The notes under the pieces are model-generated. The model was given only the letters and a program-made list of their open reading frames with translations. It ran no database searches and was not told the DNA's origin. 21,267 bases of DNA, taken from the IMG/VR virus record IMGVR_UViG_3300046328_000181, positions 1-21,267 of that record. One strand, 5' to 3'. Origin of the DNA: a virus. The translations under genes and the position numbers were made by a program. Positions 15,018 to 21,267 of the stretch are shown here, one piece after another; positions within the stretch are counted from its first letter, which is position 1, and each line of letters opens with the position of its first letter.

Positions 15018-15447
15018 ATTTGAACTATGGGAGAAAGCCGCACTCGGAACAACCGGGGCGGCGGGAGCAGTAATGCTGCTGTTCAAAGCCATGTCTTTCA
15101 TCAAGAAGGAGCAGGCGGGCCAAGCCGGTGACGGCGCAATAGCAGCGCAGTTCAAGGCGCTGCAAGACCAAATTACTCAATGCCAAGCCGACAACAAGGC
15201 TTTGCACGAAGATAACAAGATGCTGCATCGTGAGTTCAATCGCATGTCCACGACTATTCATAAGCAGCAAACGAAGCTAACCCGCATGGAAATGCTTCTG
15301 CGCCAATTCTCAGGGCTTGTGCAGACAAACGGAACGCCTGTCCCCGTTTACATGCAAGACGAACTCGATGACCTGATTGTTGCGGAGAGCGAGAAAGCCG
15401 CCCTTGTTGGTGAGGAGCTAATGAGCCGCAGGAGTACCGACAAATGA
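15010..15447 (+). CDS. One-helix coiled-coil phage protein near lysis genes (145 aa)
   Basis: The gene starts with GTG at 15010, overlapping the previous gene. An N-terminal short hydrophobic segment (ALGTTGAAGAVMLLFKAMSF, about residues 11-30) is followed by a long coiled coil (FKALQDQITQCQADNKALHE through MSTTIHKQQTKLTRMEMLLR, about 48-115) and an acidic C-terminus. This N-terminal membrane anchor plus coiled coil is reminiscent of accessory lysis or membrane proteins, but not diagnostic. The stop overlaps the endolysin start (ATGA), which links it to lysis. Function unknown. Confidence 0.55.
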   Translation: MSEFELWEKAALGTTGAAGAVMLLFKAMSFIKKEQAGQAGDGAIAAQFKALQDQITQCQADNKALHEDNKMLHREFNRMSTTIHKQQTKLTRMEMLLRQFSGLVQTNGTPVPVYMQDELDDLIVAESEKAALVGEELMSRRSTDK

Positions 15448-15962
15448 CTACGTACCTCTCAAGCCATTTCACGCTAGATGAGTTTGTTTCGTCTCAAACT
15501 GCCGATAGAGAGTCTATCGACAACACCCCGCCGCCTGACGTTGTGGCTCGGCTGCGGGTGCTGGCTTACGGAATGGAGTCGGTGCGGCTGGTGCTCGGCA
15601 GCAAGCCCATCAGCATATCCAGCGGCTACCGCAGTGAGCCATTGGAGCGCAAGCTGACCGAAAAGGCATACCGCCAGTGGTGCGCCCGACGCAATATGCA
15701 AATAGATGCTGACTCATGGGCCGAATACTTTGCAGGCAAGAGCCACCCAAAAGGCGATGCCTGTGACTTCATTTGCCCAGCCTACGGGCCACCGGTTATG
15801 GTGGTCAGCGCCCTCATCAAACACGGTGGAGTCGAGTACGACCAGTTGATATTGGAATACCCCAATTCCCGCACGGGCGGATGGGTGCATATCAGCTTCA
15901 ACGAGAAGGCGCGCAAGCAGGCGCTCGTCATTGATGACAAAGGTACGAGGGCTTACGCATGA
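15444..15962 (+). CDS. Endolysin, M15-type peptidoglycan peptidase (172 aa)
   Basis: Residues 5-15 ([11 protein letters not shown]) match the opening of M15_3-type peptidases, which usually start with an S-x-H-F-x-x-x-E motif. [11 protein letters not shown] (57-68) is the conserved SGYR region. HPKGDACDF (101-109) supplies the zinc ligands H101 and D108, and GWVHISF (146-152) the third, H149. These enzymes cut peptide cross-links in murein in the periplasm. No signal peptide is visible, so release through a holin is expected. About 25 additional residues lie between SGYR and H101, where shorter relatives have a small SxH loop. GGAG (15431-15434) lies nine bases before the ATG. The stop overlaps the holin start (ATGA). 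Confidence 0.85.
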   Translation: MTTYLSSHFTLDEFVSSQTADRESIDNTPPPDVVARLRVLAYGMESVRLVLGSKPISISSGYRSEPLERKLTEKAYRQWCARRNMQIDADSWAEYFAGKSHPKGDACDFICPAYGPPVMVVSALIKHGGVEYDQLILEYPNSRTGGWVHISFNEKARKQALVIDDKGTRAYA

Positions 15963-16171
15963 TCTCCGCCATCATGGAGAACTCAGGCGGCAGGCGTTTC
16001 GTCTTGACGATGGGCGCTGGCATCACTACGACCATGCTGCAGTGGGCGGGCAAGCTAGACCCCGCAGGCTCCACGTATGCGCTGGTCATCATCGGCACGG
16101 TGGGCGCATACATAGCGGGAAACACCACGCAGAAGGTCAAGTCCACCACGAAAGAGGAGGCCGACAAGTGA
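15959..16171 (+). CDS. Holin, two-helix type (70 aa)
   Basis: This is a small protein with two hydrophobic helices: about residues 13-30 ([18 protein letters not shown]) and 38-54 ([17 protein letters not shown]). They are joined by a short turn with KLDPAGS, and the C-terminus is charged ([12 protein letters not shown]). The GR-K/R-F start and the YIAGNTTQK end after helix two are typical of class II-like phage holins beside M15 endolysins. It would form the inner-membrane holes that let the endolysin reach the murein. It is flanked by ATGA at its start and GTGA at its end. Confidence 0.75.
   Translation: MISAIMENSGGRRFVLTMGAGITTTMLQWAGKLDPAGSTYALVIIGTVGAYIAGNTTQKVKSTTKEEADK
16154..16160 (+). 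promoter_or_regulatory. Ribosome binding site GAGGAGG fixing the i-spanin GTG start
   Basis: A near-perfect Shine-Dalgarno sequence lies seven bases before GTG 16168, inside the holin gene. It rules in the GTG and rules out the long upstream in-frame extension that begins at 15931 within the endolysin and holin genes. Confidence 0.75.
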
Positions 16172-16656
16172 ACCCTCTGGACTACATACCCAAATTCGTG
16201 TGGGCCGCACTCGTGGCAGTGCTGGCAGCTACATCCTGCAAACTGAAGTGGGACAACAACGGACTTTCACTGGAGGTAGAGAAACATGCAACACGAATTG
16301 CGGAACTTAAACAAGGCATTTCCTCGGCAAACGAGCAATCGGCTCTCGCCGGGGCAGCAATGGAGAAAAGGGTACGAGAGGCGGCTCAAGCTGCGGCAGT
16401 ACGGGAAAGGACTCTTGTTGCTGATCGTGCTCGCGCTGCTGATGAGCTTGCAGGGCTGCGCGTCGCTGTGTCCAGAACCCAAAGAGGTTTTAGTTTACAA
16501 GCCGACCCCAATTCCACCGGCACCGGCCTTGACTACGCCGACCCCTTTAGAGACTTATTCCTCCAGTGTAGCGGACGACTTGTCGAAGTGGCGAGCAAAG
16601 CTGACGGACACCTCTACGACGCGCTGACCCTGTACGAGTCTTGGCCGAGGAACTGA
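16168..16656 (+). CDS. i-spanin, Rz-like (162 aa)
   Basis: Start GTG overlaps the holin stop (GTGA) and has a strong ribosome binding site. The N-terminus is a signal-anchor helix ([15 protein letters not shown], about residues 10-24). A long helical, Glu/Ala/Arg-rich periplasmic part follows ([40 protein letters not shown]), the coiled-coil build of Rz-type inner-membrane spanin subunits. The C-terminal part ([20 protein letters not shown]) is more globular and holds a Cys. It pairs across the periplasm with the lipoprotein encoded inside it to fuse inner and outer membranes in the last lysis step. The identity rests on topology, position after the holin and the embedded lipoprotein ORF. Confidence 0.8.
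   Translation: MNPLDYIPKFVWAALVAVLAATSCKLKWDNNGLSLEVEKHATRIAELKQGISSANEQSALAGAAMEKRVREAAQAAAVRERTLVADRARAADELAGLRVAVSRTQRGFSLQADPNSTGTGLDYADPFRDLFLQCSGRLVEVASKADGHLYDALTLYESWPRN
16272..16276 (+). promoter_or_regulatory. Ribosome binding site GGAGG of the nested o-spanin gene
   Basis: GGAGG lies nine bases before ATG 16286 inside the i-spanin gene. It supports translation of the embedded lipoprotein from that ATG, not from a later start closer to the hydrophobic stretch. Confidence 0.7.
16286..16627 (+). CDS. o-spanin, Rz1-like outer-membrane lipoprotein nested in the i-spanin gene (113 aa)
   Basis: The ORF lies fully inside the i-spanin gene in the +1 frame. A hydrophobic stretch ([12 protein letters not shown], about residues 43-54) is followed by the lipobox LQGC with acceptor C58. 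The predicted mature part is short and Pro-rich ([19 protein letters not shown]), as in Rz1. It should be lipidated, placed in the outer membrane and joined to the i-spanin coiled coil. The GGAGG site before ATG 16286 gives an unusually long basic N-region of about 42 residues before the hydrophobic core. A shorter product from a non-ATG start (for example CTG with GAGAGG upstream, near residue 36) cannot be excluded. Confidence 0.8.
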   Translation: MQHELRNLNKAFPRQTSNRLSPGQQWRKGYERRLKLRQYGKGLLLLIVLALLMSLQGCASLCPEPKEVLVYKPTPIPPAPALTTPTPLETYSSSVADDLSKWRAKLTDTSTTR

Positions 16657-16657
16657 A

Positions 16658-19333
16658 ATGGCAGTAATTAAGATCACACAATTCGGTGGTGAGCAGCCAA
16701 GCATTTCTGACCGAGCTTTGCCGCCAAGTGCTTCCCGCGCAACTAGCAATCTGTACGCGCGCACTTTCGAGTTTCGCCCATTAGCAGCGGATACGAGCGT
16801 TGCCACGTGCAACAACAACCCATCGTCACTATTTCGTTTTTACAGAAATCCATCTGACGGCACGATCAACAACAACCTGACAACCGGATGGGTGTCGCCA
16901 AACTCGGGGCCTGTGTATCACTTTGCCAGAGGGATGTTGAACGATAACATCACCGAGCGGACCTATGTGTCCACTATCGACGGCAGCGTTGAGCCAACCG
17001 TCGGAAGCAACAACACCAATATCATTACTTCCGGCTCGTATGGCAAAACGCTAGGCGTACCGGCTCCAGCCGCGTCAAGTATCACACCGACTCTCGGTGT
17101 TGGGTTTACAGCGGAGCAACAAGATGCGGCAAAGCTGTCTGTCCCGGTAGCACTTGCAAACGCGGTACGAAATTCGCTGTCCATAACGTACTTCGGGGAC
17201 CCACCGGCCACGCTCAACGTCGTTACCACAACCACTGGACCGCAGTGGGTGGACCCCAATGATGCGACGGCAATGTCTAGGTACACATCGGCGCTCCCCA
17301 CTGGACGCGGTAAGTTCTTCTTTCTGCTGCCCATAACAACCGGCGGCGGCGTCATAACCGTGGATGCACCGTATAGCGGGTATGCGTGGGTTCTTAACCC
17401 CGCGCTAGGCGGCGTAAAGATTACCGCCATCGGGTCAGCCCCCGTACTTCTCGCCAACCGCAACAAAGAGTTTTGGGCGATTCCATATCAATATCAAGCG
17501 GTTGGCTACTCCATCAGCCTGACCACGCTTCTGGCGGAGATTGAGAAGATACCTTACCCGCTTACCGGTGTTGCAAGTCAGGGCGACGCGCATTGGATAA
17601 ATTCAAGAGCCGCAAACAACAGCAAGACCTTGCAACTAGCCAATACGCTCGTTTCTCGCTACCTGATAGCAGACGGCGTGTACCCGCATCTTTGGTCTGT
17701 GGCAAGGCCAACATCGGCACCGGTTTCTACTGTGGCAGGGACTATCACTTATTCGGCATCCAAGGACCTGACCTCGGCCCTCGACGTGTTCAAGAAGTTT
17801 CAATCGAGTTTGGTTTACACGTTCGTCACCACGGCGGAGGCGGACGCTGCTTCATTGGCAACCGGCCTGACGGTAAAAGAATTGAACGCTGCCAAAGTTA
17901 CTAATGCATCGCGCGGGCAAGCAGACTTACTGGTGGCTGCAAGTGCGGTGACAGCGGTGTTTGACGCAACAAATGCCAATATTGTGAACATCATCACAGG
18001 GCAGACATTTTGGGCCGAAGGCTTTATGCCGCTACTGCCTCCCGTTGGGCAACCGAAGCGATACACCACCTACTACGTTACAACTTTGGTCACAAGTTGG
18101 GGTGAGGAATCTGCGCCCTCTGCGCCCGTAGGGCCATTCGACATAGACCTTACTTACGACTCAGTAACCATACCAAGACCGACAGAGTTGGCAAGTGGCC
18201 CAACTGTGGCTCAGTACGGACTTGTCGGCTGGAGGCTATACAGAGCCAACACAGGAACCACGGGCACAGCCTTCCAGCTTGTCACCCCAACAAACCGGCT
18301 GTCTAACCCGATAGAAACCAACGGTGCGTTTGACTACCTGACTGCTACGACTTTCGCGGATGCGAAAAGATGGACGCAATTAGCGGAAGTGCTGCCTTCA
18401 ACGGATTGGTTGCCGCCACCGAAGATAGTCAAAGGGGCAACCACGTATTACTTGGCAGGCATAACGCAAGTTACCAACGGCGTGATGGCAGGCTTCATCG
18501 ACAACAACCTGTATTTCTGCGAGCCCTACCAGCCGTATGCGTGGCCGGAAGCGTACCGCTTGACAACCAAGGAGCGGGTGATCGGCATCGCCAATTTCGG
18601 GCAAACTCTGGCCGTTCTTACCGCTGGAGCACCCTATTTGTGCGGCGGGTCAGATTCGGCCAGCATGTCGCTGCAAGAACTGCCAAGCCCGCAATCATGC
18701 GCGAGCGCACGGTCCATTGTCGCTACTGAAAATGGTGTCCTGTATGCATCGCCTGACGGACTGTGCATGGTGGACCTCGGCGGCGTGAGCATCATCACAG
18801 AGGGTCTATTTACTAGGGACGACTGGCAGCGCCTTACGCCGTCCAGCATTTTTGCCGAGTACCACGACGGCGTGTACTTTTTCAAGTTCTCCGGCACGGC
18901 ACCGGACGGCACCAGCGGGTTTTGCTACGCAATAGACTTTGCCGCAAAGAAGCTGACACGGCTCGATCTGTCCTGCACGTGCTTGTATAACGACCCCATA
19001 ACCGACACTTTGTACGCGGCCAACGGCACAAGCATATCCGCGCTCTTTTCTCACGCATCCAACAAGCGCACTGGTGTTTACAGAACGGGCGTTATCAAGC
19101 TAGAAGCACAAACGGGGTTCGCATGGCTTCAAATCGACAGCGACTTTACTTCCTCCGTTGTGTTGCAGTGGTTCGGGGATGGCTCGTTGGTCTATACCGC
19201 CACGGTCACAAGTATTGCTCCGGTTCGCTTGCCAGCAGGGCGCTACTTAGAGCATCAGCTTGTCTTAACCACGGCCTCGCGCGTTACTTCCGTAACGATG
19301 GCAAGCTCCACACAGGAACTAAAAGCAGCATGA
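16658..19333 (+). CDS. Large tail protein, P22 gp10-like beta-propeller type (891 aa)
   Basis: The C-terminal half follows a pattern widespread in short-tailed phages and prophages: WRLYRANTGTTGTAFQLV, then NNLYFCEPYQPYAWPEAYRL (about residues 615-635), VIGIANFGQTLAVLTAGAPY, SCASARSIVATENGVLYASP, DGLCMVDLGG and FTRDDWQRLTPSSIFAEYHD. This is a set of blade-like repeats comparable to the packaged-DNA stabilisation protein gp10 of P22, which plugs the portal channel and attaches the tail needle. The end (VLQWFGDGSLVY, RLPAGR) is a beta-sandwich-like cap. Residues 1-450 form an extra N-terminal region absent from the shorter gp10 (472 aa in P22 by recollection). GAGG lies seven bases before the ATG. 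The stop overlaps the tail spike start (ATGA). Confidence 0.75.
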   Translation: MAVIKITQFGGEQPSISDRALPPSASRATSNLYARTFEFRPLAADTSVATCNNNPSSLFRFYRNPSDGTINNNLTTGWVSPNSGPVYHFARGMLNDNITERTYVSTIDGSVEPTVGSNNTNIITSGSYGKTLGVPAPAASSITPTLGVGFTAEQQDAAKLSVPVALANAVRNSLSITYFGDPPATLNVVTTTTGPQWVDPNDATAMSRYTSALPTGRGKFFFLLPITTGGGVITVDAPYSGYAWVLNPALGGVKITAIGSAPVLLANRNKEFWAIPYQYQAVGYSISLTTLLAEIEKIPYPLTGVASQGDAHWINSRAANNSKTLQLANTLVSRYLIADGVYPHLWSVARPTSAPVSTVAGTITYSASKDLTSALDVFKKFQSSLVYTFVTTAEADAASLATGLTVKELNAAKVTNASRGQADLLVAASAVTAVFDATNANIVNIITGQTFWAEGFMPLLPPVGQPKRYTTYYVTTLVTSWGEESAPSAPVGPFDIDLTYDSVTIPRPTELASGPTVAQYGLVGWRLYRANTGTTGTAFQLVTPTNRLSNPIETNGAFDYLTATTFADAKRWTQLAEVLPSTDWLPPPKIVKGATTYYLAGITQVTNGVMAGFIDNNLYFCEPYQPYAWPEAYRLTTKERVIGIANFGQTLAVLTAGAPYLCGGSDSASMSLQELPSPQSCASARSIVATENGVLYASPDGLCMVDLGGVSIITEGLFTRDDWQRLTPSSIFAEYHDGVYFFKFSGTAPDGTSGFCYAIDFAAKKLTRLDLSCTCLYNDPITDTLYAANGTSISALFSHASNKRTGVYRTGVIKLEAQTGFAWLQIDSDFTSSVVLQWFGDGSLVYTATVTSIAPVRLPAGRYLEHQLVLTTASRVTSVTMASSTQELKAA

Positions 19334-21267
19334 GCACTCCAGCGAAATTACCCGCGTTGCAGCCGCCACGGACAACACGCGACGGCGCATTGGACCAGTG
19401 GATTCAAGCGGTTACTGAGCGCATGGAGGTGCGCGAAGGTCGTCGCGGCGACGATCTGGAAAAGGTGCTGACGCGCCGCGACGTTGGCGGGTATAACCTG
19501 AGCGACGTTACGACGTTCTTAGCCACCACCGGTCAAGGCTTCATGCAGAAGCAGCAAGACGGCAGCTACGACTACGTTGACGCTACCGAGTTATCTGAGC
19601 AGCTTCGCAGTACCGCGCTATTTCAGGCGTTGCTATCTGGCACCAAGGAAGGCGCTGAATATGACGTGCTCCCTCAACGGGTGCAGTCTTTAGTTGCCAA
19701 CGGCATATCCGATATTCGTTCGGCGCAAAAAGCTGATTTTGATAACCTGCGTACTCAGTTGACAACGGGGCTGTCCATTTCTGGCGGCGGCGGTGCGAGT
19801 GCTGTATGGATTAACGTCAAAGACAGCCCCTACAACGCAGTAGGCGATGGAACAGCCGACGACACTGCGGCCATCCAATCCGCCATCAATGCCGCGCAGG
19901 CCGCAGGAGCAAACGGCAACATTGTCTATTTGCCAGCGGGTAACTACAAGATCACCAGTAACCTGATTATTACTTGGCCGAACTCCACGACGGATTTCAG
20001 CCGAGAGGGGAAGGTTTATTTGCGCGGCGCTGGCTCCGGTTTAACGGCTCTGTTCGACAACCGCGCAAGCGTTGGTACGGGCGGCTGTGTAACCTTGGAC
20101 TTCTCGACCACGGGCGGGCCCGGAACCCCCGACGTTGATTTGAGCGAACACTACATGTTCACTTACTTCGGCGGGTTCTCAATATTAAAGAAGATCAACT
20201 TTACGGTAGCACTTGACGGCGGCGGGCTACCGACGTACCCATCTGTCGGGACCGGAGTTGGCTTGTATGTTGAGCGGGTTGTCTGCGGGACGTTCGTTGA
20301 TTTGATTATTAAGGGCTATGCCACCGCCATCAAGCTAGTGGACAACCTCGGCGGCTCAATTCGTGACTGCATCATCCAAGAGCATTTGGTCGGCATTGAT
20401 TACACCGGTTACTCCGCGTTCTCTCAATCCACCGCTACGCAGGTTGATAACGTAACCATCGCGGGTTGCCGGGATTGGGGTATTCGCAATGTCGGCGGCA
20501 GCACGTTCACGATACGCGACTGCACCATTGAATCCAGCGGGAACCTAAGTACGACTTCTGGCGGCATTTATTACCAGAACCCCGACCCGATATTGATGGC
20601 AAAGGGGCTGACGGTTGTTGACTGCTACTTTGAAAGCTGCTTCGGCGCATCGTTTATTTACATCGACACACCAACAGGAAAATTGGCTGATGTCGCCAAC
20701 AGCGTAGTAAATTGCGTTTTTACCAAGACCAATGGCACGTACTTTGCCACCAACTACATTGCGGTGAACGTCGTAGGGACGACCACGATGGAGCTTCTAG
20801 TGATGAACTGCGGATTCCGTGGCTTCAACTCTTACGTTCCTAGCGCAGCGCGTCCGGTGGTTGGTTTGTATGGCTCCACAACCAATGTAAACATCACCTA
20901 CATTTCCAACAAGTTCTACGACACGGTTGAAATTCCAGCCGGTGCCGAACTTTCTATGGGGGTACCCGCGCGGGGAATGAAGATCGGTGCCACAGGGAAG
21001 ATTGAGGCTGACGCCGTCACCCTAACCATCGGCTCCGCAAGCAACAGCATTTATGTGTCGAGCGTTGCGGGAGGGGGGAATCAGGGTCTATTCCCATCGG
21101 TAACAAACACGATGATGCTCGGCGGTGGCGCGTTCCGATGGTCAAACGTGGTTGCCTCGGCTGCAAACATAACAGGCATCTTTACGTGGAACACCTACGC
21201 CTACGCGGCCCCAACAGGCGGTACGACGACTTTCATGCGAAATGACGGCACGTGGTCCGTGCCACCC
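19330..21267 (+). CDS. Tail spike with pectate-lyase-like beta-helix (3' end outside window)
   Basis: The frame is open from ATG 19330 to the right edge (646 codons). The first 145 residues or so are mainly helical and probably attach to the virion (KLPALQPPRTTRDGALDQWI; SLVANGISDIRSAQKADFDN), ending in a Gly-rich linker (SGGGG). Then comes the start of a Pectate_lyase_3-type domain: WINVKDSPYNAVGDGTADDT, AAIQSAINAAQAAG, IVYLPAGNYKIT, VYLRGAGSG. Repeated beta-helix turns follow (SIRDCIIQEHLVGIDYTG, TFTIRDCTIESSG, LTVVDCYFESC). Near the right edge, FRWSNVVASAANI and FMRNDGTWSVPP resemble sequences that precede a C-terminal tip or chaperone domain. Such spikes bind and often degrade host capsule or O-antigen. 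Catalytic residues cannot be assigned by eye. Confidence 0.85.
   Translation, partial: MSTPAKLPALQPPRTTRDGALDQWIQAVTERMEVREGRRGDDLEKVLTRRDVGGYNLSDVTTFLATTGQGFMQKQQDGSYDYVDATELSEQLRSTALFQALLSGTKEGAEYDVLPQRVQSLVANGISDIRSAQKADFDNLRTQLTTGLSISGGGGASAVWINVKDSPYNAVGDGTADDTAAIQSAINAAQAAGANGNIVYLPAGNYKITSNLIITWPNSTTDFSREGKVYLRGAGSGLTALFDNRASVGTGGCVTLDFSTTGGPGTPDVDLSEHYMFTYFGGFSILKKINFTVALDGGGLPTYPSVGTGVGLYVERVVCGTFVDLIIKGYATAIKLVDNLGGSIRDCIIQEHLVGIDYTGYSAFSQSTATQVDNVTIAGCRDWGIRNVGGSTFTIRDCTIESSGNLSTTSGGIYYQNPDPILMAKGLTVVDCYFESCFGASFIYIDTPTGKLADVANSVVNCVFTKTNGTYFATNYIAVNVVGTTTMELLVMNCGFRGFNSYVPSAARPVVGLYGSTTNVNITYISNKFYDTVEIPAGAELSMGVPARGMKIGATGKIEADAVTLTIGSASNSIYVSSVAGGGNQGLFPSVTNTMMLGGGAFRWSNVVASAANITGIFTWNTYAYAAPTGGTTTFMRNDGTWSVPP

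Noticed and set aside
15931-16167. Upstream extension of the i-spanin frame from ATG 15931
   Set aside because: It overlaps the endolysin end and the whole holin gene in another frame and gives a His/Arg-rich soluble sequence before the signal anchor. GTG 16168 has a strong ribosome binding site and the GTGA overlap.
1-21267. tRNA, rRNA, CRISPR array, integrase, repressor, IS element
   Set aside because: I saw no cloverleaf-like or regularly spaced repeat pattern and no recombinase or transposase signature on either strand. tRNA detection by eye is limited.

Overview
This window is a late (structural and lysis) module of a tailed double-stranded DNA bacteriophage. Every supportable gene is on the + strand, packed with ATGA/GTGA stop-start overlaps or gaps of only a few bases. 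A spanin pair (inner-membrane i-spanin with a nested outer-membrane lipoprotein o-spanin) shows that the host is Gram-negative. The N4-gp56/DUF4043-type major capsid protein, the separate scaffold, the short head-tail adaptor genes, the P22 gp10-like tail protein, the pectate-lyase-fold tail spike and the lack of any tape-measure, sheath or tail-tube gene suggest a short-tailed (podovirus-like) virion. I cannot name host or phage; a proteobacterial host is likely, a betaproteobacterial one only a guess. No integrase, repressor, tRNA, CRISPR array or insertion sequence is seen here. No stretch over 300 bases lacks a gene.

Layout. (1) 1-707: C-terminal coiled-coil end of a gene entering from the left, perhaps the portal. 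(2) 704-9294: a run of large beta-rich virion proteins of unassigned role: 865, 466 and 185 residues, a 25-residue membrane peptide, a 1162-residue protein, and a 153-residue protein that opens with three NGFW-type repeats. The 865-466-185 trio reads, in the same order, like a split version of the 1162-residue protein next to it. (3) 9319-12886: head genes: acidic scaffold, a small protein with a CsrA-like pattern, a free-standing GIY-YIG endonuclease wedged before the capsid gene, major capsid protein, and a small decoration-like protein followed by a strong intrinsic terminator with a UUCG tetraloop. (4) 12963-14602: three head-tail junction genes. (5) 14613-16656: membrane/lysis block: four-helix membrane protein, one-helix coiled-coil protein, M15-type endolysin, holin, i-spanin with embedded o-spanin. 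(6) 16658-21267: large P22 gp10-like tail protein, then a tail spike with a pectate-lyase-like beta-helix that runs off the right edge.

How it works together: scaffold and capsid protein build the procapsid, the adaptor proteins and gp10-like protein close the head and form the tail hub, the beta-helical proteins are probable tail fibres/spikes for host recognition, and the endolysin-holin-spanin set opens the three layers of a Gram-negative envelope. The most unusual items are the collinear split/fused tail-protein duplication, the 25-residue glycine-zipper peptide gene translationally coupled on both sides, the endonuclease gene flanked by a 13-bp direct repeat, and the CsrA-like small protein between scaffold and capsid genes.
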